From: Paenibacillus sp. PK3_47
GTDB lineage: Bacteria; Bacillota; Bacilli; Paenibacillales; Paenibacillaceae
NCBI RefSeq assembly: GCF_023520895.1
Contig: NZ_CP026029.1
Location: 2,232,001 to 2,296,000, forward strand
Length of the DNA stretch: 64,000 nt
Direction of reading: 5' to 3'
Under the pieces are notes generated by a model, which did not search any database, had not been told where the DNA came from, and saw only the letters and a program-made list of their open reading frames with translations. Below, piece by piece: positions 24,580 to 33,974 of this stretch. The stretch's first letter is position 1. Each line of letters starts with the position of its first letter. The translations under genes and the position numbers were made by a program.

Positions 24580-27500
24580 TTACAAGTAGCCAGCCATATT
24601 GAGCATGCGCTGCAGCATCACTGCCGCCTGGGCACGGGTAGCGTTGCCCTGCGGCTGGAACTCTGTTGGGGTCATTCCCAGGATAATGCCTTCCTGCACA
24701 GCCTTGGCCACAAACTCGGCACTTTGGTTCTGGATTTTATTCTTATCCTTAAAGACCGTAAGTGTTGAAGAGGTTGTGCCGCTGAGTGTGATCGGATTTC
24801 CTGTATACTCCATAGCGCGGATGATCATAATGGCGAGCTGTTCACGTGTAATATTGGCATTAGGCCGGAAAGTTGCATCTGTATTTCCTGTAATAATCCC
24901 GGCCTTGGCAGCAGCACCGATGTAATCTCCAGTCTGAGTGGACGGCTGGACATCGCTGAACCGCTGCGCAGTCTCACGGTCACCCGGCAGCCCCAGACCC
25001 CGGCTGAGCATTACAGCGAACTCTGCCCGCGTTATTTTCTGTTCAGGCTTAAACGTGGTTCCGTAGCTGCTGTCGATAATATTCTTGGCGCCCAGCAGAC
25101 TTACAATCGAATTGCTCCAATGCCTGCTCATATCCGTGAAGCTGCGGGTAGACAAGAATGTCCCCACTACCGGATTTCCTGTTGTAACAGCGCGGATAAC
25201 CGTGTAGCTGCCCGCTGTACTGATTTTGGTCGGCAGATATGGAGCATCATAATAGACAAGATCCAGTCTTGCTGCCAAAGTCTGATCACTATTCAAGGTG
25301 GATGTTGTACGTACTGCATACTCACCTTTTACGTTTAACGCTGTTCCGCTGGAATTATTACCGTTTACCCCGGCACTAAGGCGTATATCCACGAGACCTG
25401 TAACGCCCTGCATTCCCTGTGTTCTCAACTTTTGCTCAAAGGGTGTAAACGTACCTGCCGGGGCCTTTTCCATCCTGAACATCAGGGAGATATTGCTGCT
25501 GTCTGCAATGAGAGCTGCTGCCAGACTGTTCATATCGATATCGTTTAATGCAACATTGTAGAAATGATCCCCGTGACGGATGCCAAAGGTAGCCTTACTG
25601 TTTCTGTTAACTGCATCGAGCAACGGCTTAAGCGGCACAGATACATTGGCTGCCAATTCTGTGGCAGGCACTTCAAAAACAAGCGAAGGTGTTCCCAGCT
25701 TATTCAGATATTCGTAGCTGGCGTTCAGCCGGTCTGCAGCAAGGCTATACTTCTTCACCAGCTGGCTGTAGACTGAACGGTCATCGGATGCTGAGGCAGA
25801 GTCACTTTTCAGAAGCGGATATTCCTTGCCAAACTCACCTGCCGCCAAAGTACCCATATATGAAGGGCGGTTGGTGGATGAGGCGGATGACGATGTCCCC
25901 GTTGCATTATAAACTGAAAGCGCCGTAAAAGACGGCAGAGGAACTCCATTCAAATCGGTAATCGCACCAGATCCTGACATATAGGACAAATCAACAGTTT
26001 GCCCGGTTCTCACTACCGTGGACAATGTAAGCCTTAGGACATTCTCTGATACATAATATGATTGTACACCGACACTGCTGCCGTCCACTCTGACGCCAAA
26101 CTGACTTGTATACACTGCAGTTGAAGAAGGACGCATGTTCTTGCTGAATATTACTGTGATTTCATCACCCGTTACGGTCGCTGAGTTGATATCAGGTACA
26201 GACGTTCCTGAGCTCCCGGATACCGCAACTGCCTGCAGATTTAGATACGCAGCCCGGTTGCCGTTTAGATCGCTGAGCCCTGCGCTGCCCGGCACATATG
26301 ACACAGTAGTATATTGGTTGGCTGTGAGTGGACTCTGAAGCGTAAGTGTAACCTGATTGCCGTTTACCGAAACGCCGGTAACATAATTAGGGGTACCGCC
26401 AACAAGAACAGAGAACTGGCTGTTCAGCGGCAGTGCCGATGAGGACATCCCTTCATTATAGGTGAGTACAATTTTACTTCCTGCACCCGAAGCACTTTGA
26501 AACACCGGCGCTGTTCCATCACTGGTATTCCGGATATAAAAGTCATTAAAATTTGCGATGTTCTGGCTGTACAGATCCTGAAGAGGATAAGAGCCGGTGT
26601 AATAGGTCACACGTATAGTCTGGCCGCTGGATGCAGCATTGTCGAGCCCCAAGACAACAGTTCTCCCATTTGAACTGATGCTGTTCACCCCAAGGGAGAC
26701 ACCATCCGCGTACACATAAAATTGGCTGTAAGCATGGGGGGAAACTGTTTTAAGCGCATCATTGAAGTTTAGCGTTACTGTCCTGCCGGACAGACTGCCA
26801 TCCTTAGGTGTCGGCAAGGCGGTTTGAATCGGATTCGTAACCTGCTGCAGACCGAAAGTGCCGGCTGCATTCCCGGAGGTGTCCTGAATCGTACGCAGAC
26901 CCCCTGTATAGCTGATTTTTACAACTTGTCCGACTGCTACTCCTGTATTCAAAGTGACATACACACTGTCTCCTTGAATATATATGTTTTCTATAGCACG
27001 ATTCTCATCGTTTACGGTTACAGCGAAGCTCGAATAGAGCAGGGCAACTCCGGAGTTAAGTGTTTCGTTATATTTCAGGCGAATCGTCCGGTTATTCTCC
27101 AGTTGTGCTGAAGCCATTACCGGAGCTGTTGTATCCTGAGCTGCCGTTTTAAAGCTCCATGAATGCTTGCCGCTAATTCCGTCATACACGACTCCAGCCG
27201 CGTTCACATCAGTAAATGCACCTTTAACGATATCAACATAATAGGTTGTGTCTGCTTCAAGAGTCGTTGCTGGGGTGATGATATATTCCTTAGCCGAGGT
27301 TCCCTTGCTCACTGTAACTGGAACTCTGGTACCACTGCTCTTATATAAAGCCACACCATCTGTAATATCGCTGTTGTGAGCAGCATCCCGGTTAAATGTT
27401 ATTTTCATGGATTGGGACACGCTTACAGACTCACTCCGGTCAGAGGGAGAAAGGCCAGTTGCACTAAGCCCAGAGAGCGGAGTAGTCGTAAACGTCCATG

Positions 27501-28632
27501 AATAGGGTCCGTTGGCAGGGAATACATTCCCGTCCCGGTCGTAAAAAGCCCCCTGGGGAATAGTGACCGTATAGGTCGTTCCGCTTAACAGCGGCATATC
27601 CGTAGTAGCAGGTGTAAATTGAATAGACTTCTCCCCTCCGCCAACTACTGAGGTAGAGTTCACATTTACCCATCTGGTCCGGGGATCATCCGTTGTACCC
27701 GGCGAGACCGTTATGTACCCGGATGCCGGCATCATTGGCCGGTCAAAAATAAGCCTTAACACTTCAGTGGTAGGTACATTTACAGCCTTGTTATCCGGAA
27801 CTGTAATAACGTTTTTCGCTTCTCCTCCTACTGTGGAAAAACTCCATACATTACCACTAGAGATTCCGGCGAAGGTACGCTTATCATCGGCCTTGAACGC
27901 ATAGGAATCTATCAGGATATAATAATTACCGCCTGGTGCAACTTTATTAGCAGTTATCGACAGTTTCACCGTTGTTGATGTGGCATCGCTTTGGACATCT
28001 ACTCCGGGAACATCATCCCCTATTTTAAATTCCTGGATAGTATCATTGCTGTAGGAGGACATCAGGCGAATCGTGCCACCGCCCTTTTGCAATTTTTTGT
28101 TCAGCTTAAAGCTTAGTTGGGTCAACCCTGCTGCATTTACTCTGCTGTTATTTGCCGGTGCAAATTCACTTGCTGTGATTGAGCTGTCAATATCCGGTGC
28201 TGTTACGAATGACCATGTAGTTACTGTGGACTCTGCTCCTGCATTGTCTTTGAACAACCCTTTAGGAATAGATACAGTATATTTCGTATTTGGGGCTAAT
28301 TTACGGTCCGCTCCCCACTTAATATCATAAGCAGCAGAACTGCCTACCAGGCCATAACTGCCGATAGGAATCTTCACAAACTCAGCTTTTGTCTCACTGT
28401 TTATAATGGTGATTTCGCCGTTCTGAGGATTTACCGGGCGGTCGAAATTTAATTTAAGATTCGCCCCCGTACTTACATAATAGGCATCAGGCGAAGGTGA
28501 TACAGTGGGGATGCCAAATTCAGCGGCTGCATATACTGCGGAATTCGGGAACTGACCCGTTCCCTGCCACGATCCCATTATCATGCTGCCTGACAGAATA
28601 ATCGCTGTCCAGATTGAAATTTTCCTTTTCAT
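24580..28632 (-). CDS. Large SLH surface protein with Big_5 and SwmB-like repeats
   Basis: Cell-surface protein of about 1350 residues. A signal peptide (MKRKISIWTAIILSGSMIMGSW, mature near YAAAEFG) is followed by about four bacterial Ig-like Big_5 domains (each with a LKLNFDRPVN or LRLIFDRPM-type strand and WSFVT or WSFKT ending). Next are four or five SwmB-like repeats (LTYNEGMSSSALPLNSQFSV, ending LSDLNGN). A linker of about 230 residues precedes three C-terminal SLH domains with motifs TRAE, TREQ and TRAQ. SLH domains anchor to pyruvylated secondary wall polymer, made by the tagO/tagA/csaB genes in this window. The start is ATG 28632 behind AGGAG; the frame opens at TTG 28653. The ligand of the Ig part is unknown. 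Confidence 0.9.
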   Translation of the reverse strand: MKRKISIWTAIILSGSMIMGSWQGTGQFPNSAVYAAAEFGIPTVSPSPDAYYVSTGANLKLNFDRPVNPQNGEITIINSETKAEFVKIPIGSYGLVGSSAAYDIKWGADRKLAPNTKYTVSIPKGLFKDNAGAESTVTTWSFVTAPDIDSSITASEFAPANNSRVNAAGLTQLSFKLNKKLQKGGGTIRLMSSYSNDTIQEFKIGDDVPGVDVQSDATSTTVKLSITANKVAPGGNYYILIDSYAFKADDKRTFAGISSGNVWSFSTVGGEAKNVITVPDNKAVNVPTTEVLRLIFDRPMMPASGYITVSPGTTDDPRTRWVNVNSTSVVGGGEKSIQFTPATTDMPLLSGTTYTVTIPQGAFYDRDGNVFPANGPYSWTFTTTPLSGLSATGLSPSDRSESVSVSQSMKITFNRDAAHNSDITDGVALYKSSGTRVPVTVSKGTSAKEYIITPATTLEADTTYYVDIVKGAFTDVNAAGVVYDGISGKHSWSFKTAAQDTTAPVMASAQLENNRTIRLKYNETLNSGVALLYSSFAVTVNDENRAIENIYIQGDSVYVTLNTGVAVGQVVKISYTGGLRTIQDTSGNAAGTFGLQQVTNPIQTALPTPKDGSLSGRTVTLNFNDALKTVSPHAYSQFYVYADGVSLGVNSISSNGRTVVLGLDNAASSGQTIRVTYYTGSYPLQDLYSQNIANFNDFYIRNTSDGTAPVFQSASGAGSKIVLTYNEGMSSSALPLNSQFSVLVGGTPNYVTGVSVNGNQVTLTLQSPLTANQYTTVSYVPGSAGLSDLNGNRAAYLNLQAVAVSGSSGTSVPDINSATVTGDEITVIFSKNMRPSSTAVYTSQFGVRVDGSSVGVQSYYVSENVLRLTLSTVVRTGQTVDLSYMSGSGAITDLNGVPLPSFTALSVYNATGTSSSASSTNRPSYMGTLAAGEFGKEYPLLKSDSASASDDRSVYSQLVKKYSLAADRLNASYEYLNKLGTPSLVFEVPATELAANVSVPLKPLLDAVNRNSKATFGIRHGDHFYNVALNDIDMNSLAAALIADSSNISLMFRMEKAPAGTFTPFEQKLRTQGMQGVTGLVDIRLSAGVNGNNSSGTALNVKGEYAVRTTSTLNSDQTLAARLDLVYYDAPYLPTKISTAGSYTVIRAVTTGNPVVGTFLSTRSFTDMSRHWSNSIVSLLGAKNIIDSSYGTTFKPEQKITRAEFAVMLSRGLGLPGDRETAQRFSDVQPSTQTGDYIGAAAKAGIITGNTDATFRPNANITREQLAIMIIRAMEYTGNPITLSGTTSSTLTVFKDKNKIQNQSAEFVAKAVQEGIILGMTPTEFQPQGNATRAQAAVMLQRMLNMAGYL

Positions 28633-28769
28633 TCCCTGATAGACTCCTCTCAAGCCATGCTCTCGTCTTTATATATCCTTTTATTTCGGTTAAAAGGCTT
28701 CCAAAGTTTAGAAAGGTTTCCGGCCCTTGATTTATTTCACCCATTTGGGTTCTTTATATGAACACAAAT

Positions 28770-28817
28770 AAGCCCGCAAGATTAGCCTCCCTATCGGGAG
28801 AGCTATCTTACGGGCTT
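28770..28817 (-). terminator. Hairpin terminator after metK
   Basis: Long imperfect stem with outer arms AAGCCCGTAAGATAGC / GCTAATCTTGCGGGCTT and an inner CTCCC / GGGAG hairpin, just downstream of metK. The T-tract is short, so efficiency is uncertain. Confidence 0.65.
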
Positions 28818-28837
28818 GTCCTTTAAATGTAGAATAA

Positions 28838-30040
28838 TTAAATTCCAGCCTGCTCCTTAAGCATTTCGGCTTTGTCTACGCGTTCCCACGGAAGATCGAC
28901 ATCTGTACGTCCGAAATGGCCATAAGCAGCTGTCTGTCTGTAGATCGGTTTGCGAAGATCCAGCATGGAAATAATACCAGCCGGGCGGAGATCAAAGTTA
29001 CTGCTGATCAGCTCAGCTAACTTCTCTTCGCTGATTTTACCTGTTCCGTATGTATCTACATTAATCGAGACAGGATTAGCCACACCAATGGCGTATGCCA
29101 ATTGAATCTCACACTTGTCGGCAAGGCCTGCCGCTACAAGATTCTTGGCAACATACCGGGCTGCATATGCAGCAGAACGGTCGACTTTAGTCGGATCTTT
29201 ACCGGAGAATGCGCCTCCTCCATGACGGGCATATCCGCCATATGTATCCACAATGATCTTACGTCCGGTCAGACCGGCATCCCCTTGCGGACCGCCAATA
29301 ACAAAACGGCCTGTCGGGTTAATGAAGTATTTAGTGGTTTCATCAAGCAATTCGGCTGGAACTACAGGCAGGATTACATGTTCTTTAATATCAGCCTGAA
29401 TCTGTTCGAGTGAAATTTCCTCAGCATGTTGGGTCGATACAACGATTGTATCCACACGGACAGGCTTGTCATCCTGATATTCGATCGTAACTTGTGTCTT
29501 ACCATCTGGACGCAGATACTCCAAAGTCCCATTTTTGCGGACCTCGGACAAGCGGCGAGCAATGCGGTGAGACAAGGCAATTGGCAGCGGCATCAGCTCC
29601 GGTGTTTCGTTCGTAGCAAATCCGAACATCAGACCTTGGTCGCCCGCGCCAATATTGGCAGTTTCTTCAGCAACTTGAGCAGGATCACGATGTTCCAATG
29701 CAGCATTTACACCTTGCGCGATGTCTGCCGACTGTTCGTTGAGTGAGCTTAACACCGCACAGGTGTTATAGTCGAAACCGTATTTTGCACGTGTATAGCC
29801 AATTTCTTTGATGGTGTTACGGACAATTGCCGGAATATCCACGTATTCCGATTTCGTGCTGATTTCCCCGATTACAAGTACAAGGCCTGTTGCTACAGCA
29901 ACCTCGCAGGCAACACGGGCATTCGGATCATTAGCCAAAAATGCATCAAGCACCGCATCAGAAATCTGATCACAGATCTTATCCGGATGCCCTTCCGTTA
30001 CGGACTCAGAAGTAAACAAATGACGTCCTTTTATAGACAT
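28838..30040 (-). CDS. metK: S-adenosylmethionine synthase
   Basis: Makes SAM from methionine and ATP. Family motifs: [20 protein letters not shown] near the N-terminus, [12 protein letters not shown] (methionine and metal loop) and [19 protein letters not shown] (phosphate-binding loop). 400 residues from ATG 30040, which lies 9 nt after GGGAGG; the frame opens upstream at 30067. No SAM-I riboswitch is visible in the short AT-rich leader. Confidence 0.97.
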   Translation of the reverse strand: MSIKGRHLFTSESVTEGHPDKICDQISDAVLDAFLANDPNARVACEVAVATGLVLVIGEISTKSEYVDIPAIVRNTIKEIGYTRAKYGFDYNTCAVLSSLNEQSADIAQGVNAALEHRDPAQVAEETANIGAGDQGLMFGFATNETPELMPLPIALSHRIARRLSEVRKNGTLEYLRPDGKTQVTIEYQDDKPVRVDTIVVSTQHAEEISLEQIQADIKEHVILPVVPAELLDETTKYFINPTGRFVIGGPQGDAGLTGRKIIVDTYGGYARHGGGAFSGKDPTKVDRSAAYAARYVAKNLVAAGLADKCEIQLAYAIGVANPVSINVDTYGTGKISEEKLAELISSNFDLRPAGIISMLDLRKPIYRQTAAYGHFGRTDVDLPWERVDKAEMLKEQAGI

Positions 30041-30150
30041 GTACATCAACCTCCCTTTATAGATCATCTGACACTGTATAGAAATTAATTCTTTGGTGAA
30101 TAACAGGCCAAATATAATAAGAAATATTAGAGAAATAATAAAAATATCTT

Positions 30151-30180
30151 AAAAAAAACCTTCTCCAATTGGAAAAGGTT
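30151..30180 (-). terminator. Terminator after SASP gene
   Basis: Stem AACCTTTTCC / GGAGAAGGTT with an AATT loop and eight T on the minus strand. Confidence 0.85.
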
Positions 30181-30240
30181 TAGGGTTTTCCTCAACAGCC
30201 ATATTAACTTATTTACCGGATGGTGTCAATTAAAGGCAGC

Positions 30241-30513
30241 TTATCTGAAAAGAGACTGCTCGGCCTGCTTCACAAGCCTCTTAGTAATTTCTCCGCCAAC
30301 TGATCCGTTATCTCTGGAGGACAGATGCCCAAGGTATTGTCTTTGTCCAAATCCGCCTGAGCCACCCAAGGCTCCCAGCTCGGAAGCAAATTCCGTATCT
30401 GCCCCTCCGCCATAAGAAGCACCATATAAACCGAACTCTGAAGCAATTTCATATTGCATTTGTTTAAGCATGGCCCGGCTCTCCGGTACCACTGTGCGAT
30501 TATTTCGTGCCAT
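30241..30513 (-). CDS. Alpha/beta-type small acid-soluble spore protein with an inserted second GPR-like site
   Basis: DNA-binding protein that protects the spore chromosome and is degraded at germination by the protease GPR. The N-terminal block ALKQMQYEIASEFG-like (here AMLKQMQYEIASEFG) and the C-terminal block SRDNGSVGGEITKRLVKQAEQ are the two alpha/beta SASP signatures. Between them lies a Gly-rich insert of about 30 residues that contains TEFASELG. At 90 residues it is longer than the usual 60-70. AGGAGGTG precedes ATG 30513 with good spacing. A weak sigma-G-like -10 (CACAATA) lies upstream but its -35 is unconvincing. Confidence 0.93.
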   Translation of the reverse strand: MARNNRTVVPESRAMLKQMQYEIASEFGLYGASYGGGADTEFASELGALGGSGGFGQRQYLGHLSSRDNGSVGGEITKRLVKQAEQSLFR

Positions 30514-30664
30514 GTTCCAGCACCTCCTGAAAATTTATAAGATCACAGGAAGTATTGTGCTCGGTTGACAGTCACATCACTCGGCTCAATGTTTGTCATT
30601 AGAGGCAAAGTGTGCCGGAGTATGATTTCCTCATTATTGGGACATCCTTATTGATATATGAATC

Positions 30665-31201
30665 CTACTTTAATGTATATGCTCCACGAACCATTACGAC
30701 AAGACCTAAGGTTTGGCCTTCCTGCACGGTAATACCGCGGCCATCACGTGGAAAAGAGAGTAAATGATTGGTTGGTGCGGCAACACCGTTAGCAAGATCA
30801 ACGCCATCAGTTAGATCAGCGACACCGTTGACGTCTTGAGAATAAATAACTGCTTTACCTGCCCGGACAATAAATTCTGCGCCTGCTCCGGCAATTAAGG
30901 TTTGGCCTGGTTTAACATCAACAATTTCGGATTCATCGCTGTTAGCTGCCGGCGCTGATGATGGAGCAGGGGTAGCTGCTGGCGCTGTAGTTGCAGCAGG
31001 CGCTTGAGTTGCTAAAGTCCCGCCTTGAAGTGCTTTCTGTATTTGCTGATCTACATAACTCTTAGTTACCACCGGATCATCTGCTGTCCCTGGCTGCGAA
31101 CCGACGCTTGCACCTTCGGCTGTTACGTTTAGCAGTGAACCAGCCCAGATGCCTCCAGCCAGCAGTCCAGTTGCCATGGATACTTTCCATACGGTTTTCA
31201 T
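30665..31201 (-). CDS. Small secreted protein, function unknown
   Basis: A 178-residue protein with a signal peptide (VWKVSMATGLLAGGIWAGSLLNVTAEG). A short DDPVVTKSYVDQQIQKAL segment follows, like a motif seen in other Gram-positive surface proteins, then a low-complexity Ala/Pro/Thr linker (about 65-90) and a compact C-terminal beta-rich domain (VDVKPGQTLIAGAGAEFIVRAGKAVI, ending GLVVMVRGAYTLK). AAGGAGG precedes the ATG. It starts 37 bp after the terminator of the S-layer gene and may receive read-through transcription. No enzyme motif was recognised; a wall- or S-layer-associated role is suggested only by location. Confidence 0.7.
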   Translation of the reverse strand: MKTVWKVSMATGLLAGGIWAGSLLNVTAEGASVGSQPGTADDPVVTKSYVDQQIQKALQGGTLATQAPAATTAPAATPAPSSAPAANSDESEIVDVKPGQTLIAGAGAEFIVRAGKAVIYSQDVNGVADLTDGVDLANGVAAPTNHLLSFPRDGRGITVQEGQTLGLVVMVRGAYTLK

Positions 31202-31235
31202 TAGTTGCCTCCTTATTAGGAAATATGGCTATAAA

Positions 31236-31265
31236 AAAAGGATAGCCTCCGAAGAGGCTATCCTT
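31236..31265 (-). terminator. Strong terminator after S-layer gene
   Basis: Perfect 12-bp stem AAGGATAGCCTC / GAGGCTATCCTT with a TTCG tetraloop on the minus strand, followed by a T-run. Typical of a highly expressed gene. Confidence 0.9.
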
Positions 31266-31283
31266 GATTGCAGTAATCGGAGA

Positions 31284-33974
31284 TTACTTAACGTTGATAG
31301 TAGTACCAGTGTTAACTTTGTTTCCTTCATCGTCAGTGATGGAGTTTTGGAATCCATTCTCAACATTGTCTTTAACTTTAACACTCAGAGTGTAAACAGT
31401 GTTACCGTTAAGGTCGATAACTTTTCCTGCAGCATCTTTGAATGTTACATAGTATTTATCAGCCAATGGAGCGTTACCGATAGTATCGAACGATGCTGGT
31501 GTTACCACAACATCATTAAGCTTGAACTCCAGATCATCCAATTGAGCATTCTTAACTGCCTCGGAGAATGTCAGGATCAATGTGTTGGAATCGGAAGCAG
31601 AAACAACAGCAGTGGACAGGGAAGGTTTTACTCTGTCACCCAGTTTGATTTGTTTTACAAATGCATTTTCCAATCCATTTCCTGCAGTGTCAACAACGCC
31701 GGCTACAGTGAACTTGTAGTCTTTAGTAGCATTGATGCTGGACTTAGGAATATGAACCGCAGCAGTTTTCAAGATATTAGTGCCATTAGGCAAGATAGTA
31801 ACATAAGAACCTACTGGAAGTGCAGTGTCATTCAAAGTATAGCTGTTGTTGTCTTGGAGAGACTTAGTGCTAATCTCTGAGTTATCAGAAACAGTTACAT
31901 GGATAACATAATCAGCGCTATTAGCAACTTCTGGCTGGTAAACTGCACTCACAACTGTAGGTCTGTCAGAATCCGAAGAAGCTGTGCTTCCAGTCACAGG
32001 CAATACAGTTGCAGCAGACTTGTTCTTAGCAAAGCTAGTATCAGCTACCAAGCCAGCTGGCAGACGAAGAGTATGAGCTCCTGTTACAGTTCCGTTTACA
32101 CTGAATGTCAAAGACTTGCCATCATTAGAACGGCTAGTGTAAGTCAGAGCAGTATTAGCAACACCAGTACTGTCATTGATCAAAGTCAATCCAGAAACAT
32201 TAGCATAAGTAACTTCTTCAGAGAACTTGATAGTGATACCAGTTCCGGATTTGTAAGTTACGCTAGTTACTGTTGGAGCTACTGTATCCTTAGTGAAGGT
32301 GATAGGCTGGGACAATGCAGTACCCAAAGTGTTGCCAAGTGTATCACGTACACTTGCTCCGAATACAATTGTTCCTGTGAATGTGCCGTTGTCAGGCAGA
32401 GCTGCCAGCGGAGAATTCAGGATAAATGTCTTGCCATCTACACCAGCGTTAATTTGGAATACACCTTTGCTTTCACCGTTAGGATCAAGCAGGCGTACAC
32501 TACCTACCAAAGAATTGAAGTCAACATTTTTGTTGAATACAATTTGAACCTTCTTGTCGCCAAGTGCAGTTGCACTTACGATTGTAGGAGCAGCTGCGTC
32601 AGCAGTTACAGTAACAGAAGCTTTAGTTGGATTAGGGTTAGCAACATTTCCAGCATAATCAGTCAGATTAGTCAGGGAAATATCATAAGTAGCACCGCTA
32701 GTTAAAGCAGAACCAGTGTTCAAAGTAACTTCATCAAGTGGCGCATAAGTATCACGGCTCACACTTGCAGGAGCACCGTTAACATACGCAATCAGTCCAG
32801 CAGTTTTAACTGGCTCACTCAACTTAACATATACTTTGTTAGTTGTTGTCTTAGCAACCGAAGATACAGACGCAACAGTTGGAGCAGTAGTATCAGCAAC
32901 AGTCACCAGGTTAGTGAAAGCAGGGATAGCTTCTCCAGCAGTTGTTTTCACGCTGTCATTAACTACAACAGTGTAAGTTCCTTTAAGATACTCGTTACCA
33001 GCAAATGTGATCCAAGCTTCTGTACCATCGGAAGCCAGAACTACATTAGCGTTGTTAGCATTAACCAGTTGGTCACCGCTGTTAACGCGAGTTACTTTAA
33101 TAACATCATCGATCAGCGATGCGCCAGCAGCGCTGTTTTCAACGATAGTTTCAGCATCAACTGCACGGTTGAATTTAACAACCAGTTGCTTAGCGTTTGG
33201 AGCTGTTACGGAAACAACCTTAGGCGTTTGCAGAGTTACTTTTGCAGTGTAGTCTTTTTCCAGGTGTTTGAAGTTGATTGTAGTTTCAACGCCTGCTACC
33301 AGAGCAGTTGTCAAAGTTACAGTTGTAGTTGTTTTGTCAGAGAAAGTTACTACTACGCTTGTTGGGCTTACTGCTTCAGCAGAAGCTACAGTCAGAGTAG
33401 GAACTGCACTCAGTTGGTCAACTGCATAAGCTGTTTCTACTACCAAAGAGCGGGTAGCGTTAGCTTTGAAGTTGGTGTTTTGAGCAACCAGACCAGCGTT
33501 GATAACTGCTTGTGCATAGCCTTTAGCCCATACAGATGCAGAGTTATCAGTTGTAGTAGGTTGTTCCAGATCCAAAGCGCGGAACAATACAGCCGCTACT
33601 TCTTCAACTGTTACTTTACCGTTGTAGTCGAAGATACCTTTAACAGTATCTTTACCTTGCATCAGGTTAGCTGCAGTAACAGCTTCGATGTAAGGAACTG
33701 CCCAGTTAGTAGCTGTGTAACCTTTGTCTTTGTAAGTCAGCTTGCCTGTTACTTCAGTAAGGTTGAACAGTTTAGTTACGATCTTAGCGAACTCAGCACG
33801 AGTCAGATCTTTTTCAAGGTGAGCTTGACCGTCTGGGTAGCCGTTCAGGATACCTTTAGCTGCCAAAGCGTCGAATTTCGCTTGTGGAGTTGTTGCAGTT
33901 TCACCAAATGCTACAGAGGCAAACATCGAGAATGCCATTGCTGTAGATAATGCTACGGATAAAATTTTCTTCAT
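31284..33974 (-). CDS. Probable main S-layer protein with N-terminal SLH domains
   Basis: Secreted surface-lattice protein, 896 residues from this start. The signal peptide MKKILSVALSTAMAFSMFASVAFGE is followed by three SLH domains (about 30-195) carrying TRAE (DLTRAEFAKIV), TVEE (VTVEEVAAVL) and TRSL (ATRSLVVETA) at the wall-polymer binding position. The rest is a row of Ig/Big_5-like beta domains rich in Thr, Val, Ala and Asn. Strong codon bias, a long leader, an extended -10 promoter and a perfect terminator indicate very high expression. The frame is open to 34139, and a second ribosome site supports an upstream start at ATG 34046 or 34037. Order and SLH motifs resemble Paenibacillus alvei SpaA. 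Confidence 0.9.
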   Translation of the reverse strand: MKKILSVALSTAMAFSMFASVAFGETATTPQAKFDALAAKGILNGYPDGQAHLEKDLTRAEFAKIVTKLFNLTEVTGKLTYKDKGYTATNWAVPYIEAVTAANLMQGKDTVKGIFDYNGKVTVEEVAAVLFRALDLEQPTTTDNSASVWAKGYAQAVINAGLVAQNTNFKANATRSLVVETAYAVDQLSAVPTLTVASAEAVSPTSVVVTFSDKTTTTVTLTTALVAGVETTINFKHLEKDYTAKVTLQTPKVVSVTAPNAKQLVVKFNRAVDAETIVENSAAGASLIDDVIKVTRVNSGDQLVNANNANVVLASDGTEAWITFAGNEYLKGTYTVVVNDSVKTTAGEAIPAFTNLVTVADTTAPTVASVSSVAKTTTNKVYVKLSEPVKTAGLIAYVNGAPASVSRDTYAPLDEVTLNTGSALTSGATYDISLTNLTDYAGNVANPNPTKASVTVTADAAAPTIVSATALGDKKVQIVFNKNVDFNSLVGSVRLLDPNGESKGVFQINAGVDGKTFILNSPLAALPDNGTFTGTIVFGASVRDTLGNTLGTALSQPITFTKDTVAPTVTSVTYKSGTGITIKFSEEVTYANVSGLTLINDSTGVANTALTYTSRSNDGKSLTFSVNGTVTGAHTLRLPAGLVADTSFAKNKSAATVLPVTGSTASSDSDRPTVVSAVYQPEVANSADYVIHVTVSDNSEISTKSLQDNNSYTLNDTALPVGSYVTILPNGTNILKTAAVHIPKSSINATKDYKFTVAGVVDTAGNGLENAFVKQIKLGDRVKPSLSTAVVSASDSNTLILTFSEAVKNAQLDDLEFKLNDVVVTPASFDTIGNAPLADKYYVTFKDAAGKVIDLNGNTVYTLSVKVKDNVENGFQNSITDDEGNKVNTGTTINVK

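Noticed and set aside
30041..30150. SAM riboswitch upstream of metK
   Set aside because: The leader is short and AT-rich, lacking the conserved S-box helices and a terminator-antiterminator pair.
31149..33950. Three long plus-strand open frames (243, 268 and 293 residues) opposite the S-layer gene
   Set aside because: They are antisense to a certain coding gene, lack ribosome sites and have Ser/Cys/Tyr-rich nonsense composition. They result from the strong codon bias of the S-layer gene.
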